Below, piece by piece: positions 25,139-34,938 of a stretch of DNA of 58,382 nt. A program made the translations under genes and the position numbers. Position 1 is the stretch's first letter. Each line of letters begins with the position of its first letter. This stretch comes from Glaciimonas immobilis (GTDB lineage: Bacteria; Pseudomonadota; Gammaproteobacteria; Burkholderiales; Burkholderiaceae_D), in NCBI RefSeq assembly GCF_011947285.1, contig NZ_JAAOZT010000003.1, forward strand, positions 300,055 through 358,436. Direction: 5' to 3'. The notes beneath the pieces were generated by a model. The model ran no database searches, was not told the DNA's origin, and saw nothing but the letters and a program-made list of their open reading frames with translations.

Positions 25139-26428
25139 ATGTCCTATTTTTCGTATCAAAACGGTGCACTTCACGCAGAAAACACTTCTCTGTCCTCTAT
25201 TGCCGCACAGTTCGGGACGCCGACCTATGTCTACTCGAAGGCGGCATTAACTGACCATTTTTTGGCCTATGCCGACGCTTGTACCGCAGGCGGTCGCCCG
25301 GCTACTGACAGTCTGGTGTGTTATTCCGTCAAGTCCAATTCGAATCTGGCCGTTTTGCAGGTACTGAACCAGCTTGGTTCAGGCTTTGACATCGTTTCAG
25401 GTGGCGAATTATTGCGCGTTCTTGCCGCCGGTGGCGATCCTCGCAAAGTAATTTTTTCTGGCGTAGGCAAAACGCGGGACGAAATGCGACTGGCGTTATC
25501 ACACGATATTCTATGCTTTAACGTAGAGTCGATTCCAGAATTGCATCGCCTCAATGAGGTCGCTGGTGAAATGGGTAAAACCGCTGCGATTTCATTGCGC
25601 GTCAATCCAAACGTCGATGCTAAAACGCATCCGTATATTTCAACCGGCCTCAAAGACAACAAGTTCGGTGTCGCTTACGAAGACGCACTGGACTGCTATC
25701 GTACCGCTGCATCGTTGCCGCATATCAATGTCAGCGGCATCGACTGTCATATTGGTTCACAATTATTGGACGATGCACCGTTGCTGGAGGCGTTGGATAA
25801 GGTTATCGAACTGGTAGATCAACTGGCGAGTGAAAACATAGCGCTGCATCATCTGGATATTGGTGGCGGCATCGGGATTACCTACGATGACGAAAAGCCG
25901 GTGGCGGTGAGCGCCTATCTTGGGCGCTTGTTTGCACGCATTGACGCCTGGCGTGAAGAAAAATATCAAGGTATTCCGTTAAAAGTGTTGTTTGAACCCG
26001 GCCGTTCCATTGTTGGTAACGCAGGCGTTTTACTCACCGAAGTGCAATATCTAAAATATGGTGCCAGCAAGAATTTTGCCGTAGTTGATGCTGCCATGAA
26101 CGATTTGATGCGCCCGGCGATGTATGAAGCATGGCATGGCGTACAAGCGGTGCTTGAGTGCAACGTTGACGCCGCCAGTCACACCTATGACGTCGTGGGA
26201 CCAATTTGTGAGTCAGGCGACTGGCTGGCCCGCGAACGCGTCCTGGCGGTCAGCCAGGGTGACTTGCTGGCATTCCAGTCCGCTGGGGCCTACGGCATGA
26301 CGATGGCTTCTAACTACAATACCCGGGGACGCGCCGCCGAAGTGATGGTAGACGGCGACAACCAGTATCTGGTCCGCAAACGGGAAGAGACATCTGACTT
26401 GTTTGCGTTGGAATCAATGCTGCCTTAA
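25139..26428 (+). CDS. lysA: Diaminopimelate decarboxylase
   Basis: PLP enzyme that decarboxylates meso-diaminopimelate to L-lysine, the last step of lysine synthesis. The 429-residue protein has the PLP lysine in CYSVKSN (Lys65), SGFDIVSGGEL, HIGSQ, GGGIGI, EPGRSIVGNAG and the active-site Cys in GPICESGDW. The ATG at 25139 is chosen; the frame could start at a TTG nearer to lptM. It follows lptM by 27 bases and is probably cotranscribed. Confidence 0.96.
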   Translation: MSYFSYQNGALHAENTSLSSIAAQFGTPTYVYSKAALTDHFLAYADACTAGGRPATDSLVCYSVKSNSNLAVLQVLNQLGSGFDIVSGGELLRVLAAGGDPRKVIFSGVGKTRDEMRLALSHDILCFNVESIPELHRLNEVAGEMGKTAAISLRVNPNVDAKTHPYISTGLKDNKFGVAYEDALDCYRTAASLPHINVSGIDCHIGSQLLDDAPLLEALDKVIELVDQLASENIALHHLDIGGGIGITYDDEKPVAVSAYLGRLFARIDAWREEKYQGIPLKVLFEPGRSIVGNAGVLLTEVQYLKYGASKNFAVVDAAMNDLMRPAMYEAWHGVQAVLECNVDAASHTYDVVGPICESGDWLARERVLAVSQGDLLAFQSAGAYGMTMASNYNTRGRAAEVMVDGDNQYLVRKREETSDLFALESMLP

Positions 26429-26456
26429 GTCTCCGGGCAATCGCCATTGTTGATGT

Positions 26457-26502
26457 GAAAAGGGCACGATGCAGGATTACATACCTGTATTGTGCCCTTT
26501 TT
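26457..26502. terminator. Bidirectional terminator between lysA and msrQ
   Basis: AAAAGGGCAC pairs with GTGCCCTTTT, with a loop of about 25 bases that can itself fold. T runs flank it on both strands, so it can terminate both lysA (+) and msrQ (-). Confidence 0.8.
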
Positions 26503-26578
26503 GCGTTGGTGCGCGATATTGTCAGTTTTTAGCCTGTGCGTGGCCAGAGCGATGCGACAGTGCGGCAAGCTCCTGGCG

Positions 26579-27235
26579 CTATGTCGGCTGGCGTTTTTGG
26601 ACGACGGCAGACTGGCGAATGCCAGTTTCCCTTTTTTGTTTGAGATACCAGTACACCCGCAACAACAATAGAATAGCGACTATGGTGCCAAATATGATTG
26701 GTTTTTCAAAGTTGTGCTTGCCTGCACGCATCCACCAAAAATGCAGCATCCCTAACATCACTATGCCGTACACGGTGCGATGCAGCCATTGCCAGCGCTT
26801 GCCACCCAACCGTTTGATCATGCCGTTGGTACTGGTGACAGCCAATGGGATCAGCAAGACAAATGCGATAAATCCCACGGTAATAAATGGTCGCTTGTAG
26901 ACGTCTTTGAGCATCTCTGTGATATCAAAGAAATGATCGAACCAGAGAAAAGTAGTGAAGTGAGAAGCCGCATAAAAGAAGGCGAACAAACCCAGCATGC
27001 GGCGCAATTTGATCAACCAGTTCCAGCCGGTGAAGCGTCGCAATGGGGTTACGGCCAATGTGATGCACAAGAAATAAAGGGTCCAGTCGCCGGTACTGCG
27101 CGTGATGAATTCAATTGGGTTCGCACCGAGTTGGTCGATGAATGCGTAGACCACCAGCCGTATGAATGGCAATAAGGCCAACGCAAATAATGTGGCCTTC
27201 AGGAGGCGAAATTGCTTGGGATTGGGATTAATCAT
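26579..27235 (-). CDS. msrQ: Haem-binding membrane subunit MsrQ of the periplasmic methionine sulfoxide reductase
   Basis: Passes electrons from the quinone pool to MsrP. The 218-residue protein has about six membrane segments and ferric-reductase-like haem ligands: His in AASHFTTFLWFDH, His in KRWQWLHRTVYG and in LGMLHFWWMRAGKH. It lies downstream of msrP with a gap of about 145 bases, wider than usual for the pair. The gap holds no gene. Confidence 0.94.
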   Translation of the reverse strand: MINPNPKQFRLLKATLFALALLPFIRLVVYAFIDQLGANPIEFITRSTGDWTLYFLCITLAVTPLRRFTGWNWLIKLRRMLGLFAFFYAASHFTTFLWFDHFFDITEMLKDVYKRPFITVGFIAFVLLIPLAVTSTNGMIKRLGGKRWQWLHRTVYGIVMLGMLHFWWMRAGKHNFEKPIIFGTIVAILLLLRVYWYLKQKRETGIRQSAVVQKRQPT

Positions 27236-27380
27236 GTTCCACTTTCAGAATCCGGGGGAGTGGCGATGTTTTCGTTAATGGGGCGGGAAGTAGGGCGATC
27301 GGAGTGCTGCAAGGCGCCGCTGCCACGCCAAAGTGCGCACCTTAACGGGCATGCTTTCACCGCTGTCGTCCCTCAATTTC

Positions 27381-28361
27381 CTAGAAATATTTCTTTAGAT
27401 CCATCCCGGTATAAAGCGATGCAACGTCGTTATAACCATTGAACATCAGCGTCTTACGCTTCTTGGTAAAAAATCCATCTTCGCCGATCCGGCGCTCGGT
27501 AGCTTGCGACCAGCGCGGGTGATCTACGGTAGGGTTCACATTGGAATAAAAGCCATATTCGTTGGCTGCGGTGAGGTTCCACGCGGTTTTCGGCTGCTCT
27601 TTTAAAAACCGAATCTTGACAATCGACTTGGCTGACTTAAAACCATATTTCCAAGGCACAACCATACGCACCGGTGCCCCATTCTGATTCGGGAGTACTT
27701 CGCCATACATGCCGAAGGTGAGCAGCGCCAGCGGATGCATTGCCTCGTCCATGCGCAGGCCTTCGACATACGGCCATTCCAGCACCGGACTATTCAAGCC
27801 GGGCATTTGCTTTTTATCCGCCAGCGTTGTGAACTCGATATATTTAGCGTTACCGGTCGGCTCAACTTTCTTGATCAATGCGGAGAGCGAGTACCCTTCC
27901 CACGGAATGACCATTGACCAGCCCTCAACGCAACGCAGGCGGTAAATTCGCTGTTCCATCGGGGCTAACTTCATCAAGCTATCGAGATCAAGCGTCATTG
28001 GTTTCTTGACTTCCCCTTCGATCGATACGGTCCACGGTCTGGTTTTAAGCGTTCCCGCGTTTTGCGCCGGTTCCGCCTTGTCGGTGCCGAACTCATAATA
28101 ATTATTATAAGTGGTCGCGTCTTTATAAGGCGTCGTTTTATCTGTCATCAGATAAACAGGATTCTGTTTTCCCAAAAGTTTTTGCGCGGCCGCGTTTTGC
28201 GCAAATGCCTGCTGCGAGGCCAGTTCCAGCATCGATCCGGTAGCGATTGAACCGACGGCTAACTGGCGAATAAAATGTCGACGCGACTCAAATATGGCGC
28301 GTGGCGTGATTTCAGACGGTTGTGGAATCTCGATAATATTTTGGCTGCGACGAATCAACAT
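27381..28361 (-). CDS. msrP: Periplasmic methionine sulfoxide reductase catalytic subunit MsrP
   Basis: Molybdopterin enzyme that repairs oxidised methionine in periplasmic proteins. The 326-residue precursor has a twin-arginine signal ([13 protein letters not shown], cleavage near QAFA) and the sulfite-oxidase-type fold with the molybdenum-ligand Cys in [14 protein letters not shown]. The start at 28361 has GGAG eight bases upstream. A frame reaching 28391 would add ten residues. Forms a unit with msrQ. Confidence 0.95.
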   Translation of the reverse strand: MLIRRSQNIIEIPQPSEITPRAIFESRRHFIRQLAVGSIATGSMLELASQQAFAQNAAAQKLLGKQNPVYLMTDKTTPYKDATTYNNYYEFGTDKAEPAQNAGTLKTRPWTVSIEGEVKKPMTLDLDSLMKLAPMEQRIYRLRCVEGWSMVIPWEGYSLSALIKKVEPTGNAKYIEFTTLADKKQMPGLNSPVLEWPYVEGLRMDEAMHPLALLTFGMYGEVLPNQNGAPVRMVVPWKYGFKSAKSIVKIRFLKEQPKTAWNLTAANEYGFYSNVNPTVDHPRWSQATERRIGEDGFFTKKRKTLMFNGYNDVASLYTGMDLKKYF

Positions 28362-28680
28362 GTAAATCTCCGGTGAAGATTGGTGAGACATTATGGCTGG
28401 GTTACCCTGGCGAACCCGACGTGTGACTGTACAAGGTTACCTTAACTGGCGGTGTTTGATTACTACCCTTACAGGCCATCCTTACTGCCCGCTCGTGCTT
28501 ATCAGCATGAATACGTGCTATAGACGTTGGTCGACCAGCCTCGACATACCTTACATTCTCCCTGCTTTATACGCAATTTTTCACGTTTTAGATGCAGATT
28601 GAAGTCGGGAAGACGGACGTGATAGCTCTACGAAATAAATGCAATAACCATGAGAATTTCCGAATGGAAAGATTGAGTCC
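28362..28680. promoter_or_regulatory. Regulatory region upstream of msrP
   Basis: A 319-base gap without a convincing gene. Two related dyads lie 35 bases apart, centre to centre: GGGTTACCC (28399-28407) and AAGGTTACCTT (28433-28443). They are 38-82 bases upstream of the msrP start and could be operator sites for an unknown regulator. Confidence 0.4.
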
Positions 28681-29397
28681 TTATCGGACGATGCGATCGT
28701 GACCAAGGTAGTCATATAAATCTGCAAGGCGGGCAATGATGGTTGCTTGTGCCGGCATGCCCGGCTCGACCTCGCCGGTTTGCAACGCAAACACGCGCAT
28801 GCCTGCGGCCACTCCAGCCAGCGCACCGGGAACGCTATCCTCTACCACCGCACAGCGCGAAGGATGCACGCCCATCTTCCCGGCAGCGTGCAGAAATAAA
28901 TCCGGTTCCGGTTTCCAAACGCCTAATTCGTAAGCACTAAAAATGCGCCGTTCAAAGTAAGGCAATAAACCGGTTACACCTAGACATAACTCAATTTTGT
29001 CACGCGGGCCGTTGGAGGCTAGACAGAACGGTATTTGCAGGGACTGCACCAGTTTCAGGGCGCCCTCAATCGGCTGCAAACGTTCCCGAAATAAAACCGC
29101 GGTACGCTCCCGCAACGTTAGCGTAAACGATTTCGGCAAGGCCGCGCCACCCATCTGCTCCATCGCCAGCACCCAATCAGCCATTTTGCCGCCTTTGAAG
29201 CGCTCCATGATCTCGGTGACCGTTAGCGCTACACCATATTCGGCAGCATAGTCCACCATTGCCTCGGCGGCGAGTAGTTCGCTGTCCACTAACGTACCAT
29301 CAGAATCGAAAATAACCAGATCGATGCCCGCGTTTTTCAGTGACGTTTCCAGCGATGCAGCGTCAGTATTAGCGTTGATAGCAGTGTTGTCAGACAA
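28681..29397 (-). CDS. HAD-superfamily hydrolase (phosphoglycolate phosphatase / beta-phosphoglucomutase-like)
   Basis: A 238-residue HAD subfamily IA protein: nucleophile motif FDSDGTLVDSE, helical cap (about 45-110), motif II LASNGPR, motif III Lys in GVWKPEPDLF, and motif IV VVEDSVPGALAG. The S after D in the DxD motif (DSD) occurs in the YieH/6-phosphogluconate phosphatase branch. The substrate cannot be read from the sequence. It starts 14 bases after ccsB, so it is probably cotranscribed with the cytochrome maturation genes. Confidence 0.88.
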   Translation of the reverse strand: MSDNTAINANTDAASLETSLKNAGIDLVIFDSDGTLVDSELLAAEAMVDYAAEYGVALTVTEIMERFKGGKMADWVLAMEQMGGAALPKSFTLTLRERTAVLFRERLQPIEGALKLVQSLQIPFCLASNGPRDKIELCLGVTGLLPYFERRIFSAYELGVWKPEPDLFLHAAGKMGVHPSRCAVVEDSVPGALAGVAAGMRVFALQTGEVEPGMPAQATIIARLADLYDYLGHDRIVR

Positions 29398-29411
29398 TTC
29401 CGGTCATCCTG

Positions 29412-30557
29412 TTATAGCTCGCCGTAAGAGTGCAGTCCAGACAGGAACATGTTTACGCCGAGGAATGCAAAGGTGGTTACCAGCAGGCCTATTAACGCCC
29501 ACCATGCGGCTACGCGCCCGCGAAGGCCCTTCATTAAACGCATATGTAACCAGGCAGCGTAGTTAAGCCAAACGATCAGCGCCCAGGTTTCTTTCGGATC
29601 CCATGACCAATATCCACCCCACGCTTCAGCGGCCCATAGGGCCCCAAGTATTGTGGCGATGGTAAAGAAAGTAAAACCTACCGCTATCGCCTTGTACATC
29701 ACGTCGTCGAGCACTTCCAGCGTTGGCAAACGGTCAACCAGATAGCCGCTGGACTTTAACAAGTACGCCATCGCGACCATTGCCGACATAGAAAAAGTGC
29801 CATAACCGATGAAATTGGCCGGTACGTGAATTTTCATCCACCAGCTTTGCAATGCGGGCACCAGCGGCTGGATTTCAGCCGCATCGCGGGCAACGGTATA
29901 CCAGAACAAAAAGCCAACAGCCGCAGATATCACGAGCATCACAAAAGGCCCAAGTTGCCGGGTGCCGTAGCGTTGTTCGTAATACAAATAAAACAATGCC
30001 GTTATCAAGCTGAACAGAATGAAGACTTCATACAGGTTGGAAATAGGTATATGACCGATATCCGCACCAATTAAATACGATTCATACCAGCGGACCAGCA
30101 TGCCGGTGAAGCCCAAAACTACCGCGGCCCAACACAGTTTGGAGCCAACCGTCGAGCCGAAATCCGAGCGCGCAATCAAGCCTATCCAGTAGAAAAAAGT
30201 CGATAGAAAGAATAAAGTCCCCATCCACAAAATCGCGGACTGGCTGGAAAGGATGTATTTAAGGAAGAATTTCTTATTTGCCATGTCCAGCACGCCGCCG
30301 TACATCGCAATCCCCGACAGTGCCAGCACCGCCAAAAGCGGCATCAACCAGCGCACCGACTTCCAGTTCCAGCCGACTAGTGCGAACGTTGGCGCGGCCA
30401 GTAACAAAATGCCTTTTTCGTAATAATCCATGTGCGTGCCATAACGGCCCAGCGCAAATAGCGATCCCGCCACCAACGCAAAGGCGAACAGCCAGTCAGC
30501 CACCGACAATCGCTTAAAAAAGCCATCTGGGGGGGTGTATGTTTGAGTCAATTCCAT
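29412..30557 (-). CDS. ccsB: Cytochrome c biogenesis protein CcsB (CcsA/ResC family)
   Basis: Haem handling and ligation subunit of system II cytochrome c maturation. The 381-residue polytopic protein has the tryptophan-rich haem motif WGGYWSWDPKETWAL and conserved His residues in the flanking segments (VPANFIGYG and LHMRLMKG regions). The ATG at 30557 has GGAG six bases upstream; two adjacent ATGs are possible. Works with ResB encoded just upstream. Confidence 0.93.
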   Translation of the reverse strand: MELTQTYTPPDGFFKRLSVADWLFAFALVAGSLFALGRYGTHMDYYEKGILLLAAPTFALVGWNWKSVRWLMPLLAVLALSGIAMYGGVLDMANKKFFLKYILSSQSAILWMGTLFFLSTFFYWIGLIARSDFGSTVGSKLCWAAVVLGFTGMLVRWYESYLIGADIGHIPISNLYEVFILFSLITALFYLYYEQRYGTRQLGPFVMLVISAAVGFLFWYTVARDAAEIQPLVPALQSWWMKIHVPANFIGYGTFSMSAMVAMAYLLKSSGYLVDRLPTLEVLDDVMYKAIAVGFTFFTIATILGALWAAEAWGGYWSWDPKETWALIVWLNYAAWLHMRLMKGLRGRVAAWWALIGLLVTTFAFLGVNMFLSGLHSYGEL

Positions 30558-30675
30558 CATTATCTCCGAATTATTTTTTATACCGCGCAACTAGCATACA
30601 TTTAACTGAACACTGTGTTTGCCGTGACCCGCGTACTTCCGCTGGCACCACGGCAAGGCATTACAACGAGGAAAC

Positions 30676-32823
30676 CTAACTTTCTGGTTGCATTAAATGT
30701 GTTTTCATCACGTCAAATTCTTTTTCAAAGTCCAACGTCTTGCGTTGCGTACTCATGGCCATCAATATATGCGACTGCCCTTCCGTCTGACTATCAGGAC
30801 GTATCCATACCCATAAGCGACGTTCCCGTATATACAACATAGAGAACACGCCCAGCACCAGAAACAGGCAGCCCAGATAAACCACCTTTTTTCCCGGTGA
30901 ACGGGTGATCTGGAAGACCGAGGCCTTGATCTCGTCGAAACCGGTTAGTTGCAGATATACCGGTGCATTATAGAAGGTTGCGTCGGACAGTGCATTGCTG
31001 CTCAACTGTAAGAAACGGGTGTTCTTTTCGTCCACAGGCATATCCTTCAAACCATCCGTTTCGCGGGCTATCTGCCACAGATCCCACAGACTGCCGTTCA
31101 GGATTTTCATGAAAATGTCGGCAGCCTTTTCCTGTTCCTGCGCCGGTATCCGTTCCAGAAATTTGGATATCGCCATATAACCCGCCTGCTGACCATCGCC
31201 TGCAAACAAAAACAATCCGCGCAATGCCGATTGTTCTAACTGGTTACGTAAGGTGGCCATATCAGTGCGATTTTCAGGAATCGCGCGCCGCGCATAACGT
31301 TGGGCGGCAAGTTTTCGCATATCCGGGTTCATCAGGGCCGAACGCATCCGCATCCACTCATCTACCGAATCGTTTTCGTCAGCGGGGATCCGCAGATATC
31401 GGAACGGCTCATCAGGCACATCCCGCACACCCGCCAGGAATACATAATCTTTATCAACCTTCACCGGCTGCATATAGTTGCTGAACTCGCGCGCCTGTCC
31501 GTTTTTGTCGCGCAATTTGTATTGCACGCTTGGGCCAACGTTTTTTAGTTCTTTTACATTTTGGCTTTTAGCGCCAGAACCCATGTGCTTAGTCAGGTCA
31601 TCTGACAGCTTTTGACCTCTGGTTTTGGTGACAGCCCGTAAGTCTTGTCCCGATTGCGCCATATTTTCCACATTGAACGGCCGAAATCCGGTCCACTCAA
31701 TCGTGTACGCATTATTAGGACCGGCAGTCAGCGGCGTAGTTCCATTGACCACCCCGGCCACGGGAGAGGTCGCCTTGGCATCGCCAAGCATAGGAAAAGC
31801 GATAAGCCGCAGCTTACTGCCACCGTCTTCAAAACTGGATTGATAAATTGATACGCCTTTATAAATCAGCGGCTGATTGACTTTGACGGTTGAGGTGATG
31901 GTTTCACCGGTGGCGTTGTCTCGCAATACCACATCGCTGGCGAACAATTTCGGCATTCCGGTGCTGTAATAATCGATCACGAAACGTTTGAGTTGCAGCG
32001 TAAAAGGTAAATCTTGAATCAATACACCATTTTGCTGCGGAATAATGGCCGTGCTGCTAGCAGAACCTTCGGGGATCATCGTGTTACCGCGGAAGGTCGG
32101 ATTGCCCAGTCCTAAACGATGTTCCGGGCCAATCTCGGCAATGACACCGGTACCGGTAAATGGGGTTTTATTGAAAATTAATTTTTGCGCCCGAATAGGC
32201 AGGTCAGAGTCCAGTAATCCGCCAATACAGATGATCACAATGGCGCTGTGGGCAAATATATAGCCCCATTTGTTCGCAGCACCTTGCTTAGCCGTTATTA
32301 ACAAAGCATCATTCTTTTGAACGACTTTGGTTTTATACCCCTTTGCAGCGATACGCGCCAATAACTGCTGTGTGAGCGTCGCCGGAATTACCGCAGCGCT
32401 CCATTCTGCTTTATGGTGAAAATTACGGAGCGACTGTTCGCGGACGTTTTCTTTCCAGCTTCGCATGTCTTTCAACATTTTAGGGCCGTTGCGGCTAATG
32501 CAAAGCGACGTCGACAGCACCAAAAATCCCATGATTAGCAGAAACCACCAAGTCGAATAGACCGCGTATAACCCAAGTTTGGCAAACACGTCGAACCAGA
32601 ACGGCCCGAACTGGTTGACGTAATTTGGCATCGGCTCGTTTTGCTTGAGCACGGTCCCAATAATGGAGGCGATTGCAATGAGCGTCAGCATGCTAATGGC
32701 AAAACGCATTGACGACACCAGCTCTACCGCCTCGGCCAGCCAGCGATGTCTGGTTTTCAGCTCTATACCCCCGGTGCGCGGTGGTTCGTCAAAGCCTGCC
32801 GTAGTTTTATTGCTGGTGCTCAT
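30676..32823 (-). CDS. resB: Cytochrome c biogenesis protein ResB (Ccs1)
   Basis: Second essential part of system II haem ligation. The 715-residue protein has three membrane segments in its first 230 residues (SMRFAISMLTLIAIASIIGTVL, TWWFLLIMGFLVLS, WGYIFAHSAIVIICIGG), a large periplasmic domain and a last membrane segment near residue 655. The size fits beta-proteobacterial ResB. It is followed by ccsB after 118 bases. Confidence 0.94.
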   Translation of the reverse strand: MSTSNKTTAGFDEPPRTGGIELKTRHRWLAEAVELVSSMRFAISMLTLIAIASIIGTVLKQNEPMPNYVNQFGPFWFDVFAKLGLYAVYSTWWFLLIMGFLVLSTSLCISRNGPKMLKDMRSWKENVREQSLRNFHHKAEWSAAVIPATLTQQLLARIAAKGYKTKVVQKNDALLITAKQGAANKWGYIFAHSAIVIICIGGLLDSDLPIRAQKLIFNKTPFTGTGVIAEIGPEHRLGLGNPTFRGNTMIPEGSASSTAIIPQQNGVLIQDLPFTLQLKRFVIDYYSTGMPKLFASDVVLRDNATGETITSTVKVNQPLIYKGVSIYQSSFEDGGSKLRLIAFPMLGDAKATSPVAGVVNGTTPLTAGPNNAYTIEWTGFRPFNVENMAQSGQDLRAVTKTRGQKLSDDLTKHMGSGAKSQNVKELKNVGPSVQYKLRDKNGQAREFSNYMQPVKVDKDYVFLAGVRDVPDEPFRYLRIPADENDSVDEWMRMRSALMNPDMRKLAAQRYARRAIPENRTDMATLRNQLEQSALRGLFLFAGDGQQAGYMAISKFLERIPAQEQEKAADIFMKILNGSLWDLWQIARETDGLKDMPVDEKNTRFLQLSSNALSDATFYNAPVYLQLTGFDEIKASVFQITRSPGKKVVYLGCLFLVLGVFSMLYIRERRLWVWIRPDSQTEGQSHILMAMSTQRKTLDFEKEFDVMKTHLMQPES

Positions 32824-32839
32824 ATGCCGTTGCTCTTTT

Positions 32840-32872
32840 AAAAAGAAAAAGGGGACAGCCTTCGCCGTCCCC
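32840..32872 (-). terminator. Intrinsic terminator after cytochrome c4 gene
   Basis: On the minus strand the stem GGGGACGGC / GCTGTCCCC (one mismatch, loop GAAG) is followed by T5-C-T5. It lies 27 bases after the cytochrome stop and ends just before resB, so it would separate or attenuate the two. Confidence 0.8.
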
Positions 32873-32899
32873 CTAAATTCGCGAATCCAGTAGTCAGTA

Positions 32900-33568
32900 T
32901 TACTTCAGGCCTGCAATGTAGTCTGCAACTGCTTTGATCTCATCATCCGACATGCGCTTGGAAATTGTCATCATTTGCGGGCTATTCTTGCGCACGCCAC
33001 TACGGAAATTGGTCAACTCAGCGACAGTGTAATCCTGATGCTGTCCGCCGATACGCGGGAACTGATTAGGAATACCAGAACCTCCCGGACCATGACAAGC
33101 GGCGCAAGCAGGAATGTTCTTTTCTGCTACACCGGCGCGGAATATCTTTTTACCCAAGTCGAGCGTGTCTTTATTTTTAGCGGCACCCGGCTTCGCTTTT
33201 TGCACGTCCAGATAAGCGGCGATATTTTTCATTTCATCATCGGTCAACGCTTTTGCAAACATTGTCATGATCGGATTATTACGGTCAGGACCCTGAAAAT
33301 CTTTCAGTTGCTTGTAAATATAGGCCGCGTGCTGTCCGCCCAATTTAGGGTTTTGAGTAATAGAGGAGGCCCCCGCCGCTCCGTGGCATGAAATACAGGC
33401 CGCAATATTGCGCGTCGCATCGCCATTGGTATATAACGCCTCGCCTTTGGCAAGATCGGGTTTAGGTGCCGCTGCCGCTGCCGGTGCGTCTGCTGCATAA
33501 GCAAAAGACGACAAAGCCAGCATGGAAATAAATAAGTACTTCAAAACGGATAGAAACGCACGGTTCAT
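32900..33568 (-). CDS. Cytochrome c4 (dihaem, periplasmic)
   Basis: Dihaem electron carrier that feeds terminal oxidases. The 222-residue precursor has a signal peptide (MNRAFLSVLKYLFISMLALSSFAYA) and two homologous halves, each with a CxxCH haem site (CISCHGAAG and CAACHGPGG) and a Met ligand region (NPIMTMFAKALTDDE and SPQMMTISKRMSDDE). Located next to the ResB/CcsB machinery needed for its maturation. Confidence 0.95.
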   Translation of the reverse strand: MNRAFLSVLKYLFISMLALSSFAYAADAPAAAAAPKPDLAKGEALYTNGDATRNIAACISCHGAAGASSITQNPKLGGQHAAYIYKQLKDFQGPDRNNPIMTMFAKALTDDEMKNIAAYLDVQKAKPGAAKNKDTLDLGKKIFRAGVAEKNIPACAACHGPGGSGIPNQFPRIGGQHQDYTVAELTNFRSGVRKNSPQMMTISKRMSDDEIKAVADYIAGLK

Positions 33569-34014
33569 TCAAACACCCTGAGACTTTATAATTAAACTTG
33601 ACAATATATTCTGCCCAGACGGGGAGTAAATATTGCTGCTATGGCTTTTTGCGGCTATCACTGTTGCTACGATTGGTGAACGCATTGAAGCTTACACTCC
33701 TGCCAACCTTCCTACGGACGTTATTAATAATGACAATGCCAATATTGCTTCGTATAAGCTATTGCGTGCGCCGGTTGCAACAATGATGCGCTTCCGCATC
33801 GCGCCTACATCGCACGTATATCGCACGTATATCACGCACATTCACGCACATTTCGCCAAATTACGCACAATTAATCGTGGATAATTGGTGCCATGCGTAC
33901 GCAGATTGAAGTCCGCCTGGCATTCGATACAGCCAATTCAGCATTACACAACCCCTTATTGTACAATAGCTTTCCGGCATTTTCGCCGCCTATACCGCAT
34001 TTTCTGCTCATTCC
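33569..34014. other. Divergent gap between cytochrome c4 and engB
   Basis: 446 bases without a convincing gene. Around 33809-33853 are two exact copies of ATCGCACGTAT followed by two degenerate copies (ATCACGCACATT, CACGCACATTT). A TACAAT box at 33962-33967 could serve engB. Confidence 0.4.
33809..33853. repeat. Short tandem repeat of an 11-base unit
   Basis: ATCGCACGTAT occurs twice in direct succession, followed by two diverged units sharing the CACGCAC core. It may be a multi-site operator or simple slippage. Confidence 0.55.
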
Positions 34015-34794
34015 ATGTCTCTACTCTGGCAAGCCCGTTTTTTTACTACGGTAAATCACCTCCGTGATTTACCCACTCTCCAAGTCCCTGAGATCGCCTT
34101 TGCCGGTCGCTCCAACGCAGGCAAATCAACCGCAATCAATTTATTGTGTAATCAGAAGAAGCTCGCTTTTGCCTCCAAAACACCCGGACGCACCCAGCAC
34201 ATTAATTATTTTTCCATCGGTGGCGCCCAGGTTGGGCAACATCGTAAAGACGTTACCAAAGTCGATGAAATCCGCGCGATGCTGGTCGATCTGCCAGGTT
34301 ATGGCTATGCCCAGGTCTCAGGATCGGCCAAGCTACATTGGCAAGAACTGCTAGGCGATTACGTCCGCCGCCGGTCACAACTGGCCGCACTGGTGCTGAT
34401 CGTCGACTCTCGCCGCCCTTTTACGGATCTGGATGTGCAAATGATTGAATGGTTTGCGCCTACCGGCAAACCGATCCATTGCATCCTTAGTAAGGTGGAT
34501 AAACTGAACCGCAACGACGCGACCAACGCGTTGCGCCAGGCGCATACTTTCCTTGGCAGTTACGTTGATGAAAATAACCAGCCATTACCGTTCACGGCGC
34601 AATTATTTTCGGCTCTGAAACGCACGGGCGTGGATGAGGCTAATCAGCGCATTCTTGAGTTAGCTGGCCTGGTGGGCAGCGCGGAGGCGGGCGAAGAGTC
34701 TGACGTTGATACGGCGGATGAGTCCATCTCACATTCTGGATCACATACCAAGTCACAATCCAATAATGAAGCGCACAGCGCCGATGACGAGTAA
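34015..34794 (+). CDS. engB: Ribosome biogenesis GTP-binding protein EngB/YsxC
   Basis: TRAFAC-class GTPase involved in late 50S subunit assembly and essential in many bacteria. G1 is GRSNAGKST (31-39), G3 DLPGYG and G4 SKVDK; the switch region contains [11 protein letters not shown]. The 259-residue length exceeds the usual 200-220 because of a Ser/Asp/His-rich acidic tail after about residue 220, probably disordered. The start [16 protein letters not shown] fits the family. Confidence 0.95.
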   Translation: MSLLWQARFFTTVNHLRDLPTLQVPEIAFAGRSNAGKSTAINLLCNQKKLAFASKTPGRTQHINYFSIGGAQVGQHRKDVTKVDEIRAMLVDLPGYGYAQVSGSAKLHWQELLGDYVRRRSQLAALVLIVDSRRPFTDLDVQMIEWFAPTGKPIHCILSKVDKLNRNDATNALRQAHTFLGSYVDENNQPLPFTAQLFSALKRTGVDEANQRILELAGLVGSAEAGEESDVDTADESISHSGSHTKSQSNNEAHSADDE

Positions 34795-34902
34795 CCGTTA
34801 AAAATCAGGTGTTGATAAGTAGTCGCTATTTGACCTCCGTAGCACGTTGATAACACCGCAAAGATGCCGTCAATTTGCGCCGGGGAAACACCGTACGGAA
34901 AT

Positions 34903-34938
34903 AAAAAAGCCCTGAAGAAAGGGGAGGATCTTCAGGGC
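34903..34938 (-). terminator. Intrinsic terminator on the minus strand (end of the candidate sRNA)
   Basis: A perfect 10-base-pair stem (34909-34918 with 34929-34938) and a 10-base loop are followed on the minus strand by six T residues (34903-34908). The plus strand has no T run after it, so the direction is leftward, against engB and hemB. Confidence 0.85.

Noticed and set aside
26469-26900. 143-residue plus-strand frame over msrQ
   Set aside because: It overlaps the lysA terminator and most of the msrQ 3' half. MsrQ is clearly the real gene.
28393-28602. 69-residue plus-strand frame upstream of msrP
   Set aside because: It spans the candidate operator dyads and has no ribosome binding site or homology I recognise.
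33809-33853. CRISPR-like array
   Set aside because: The repeats are 11 bases long without spacers, so they are simple tandem repeats.
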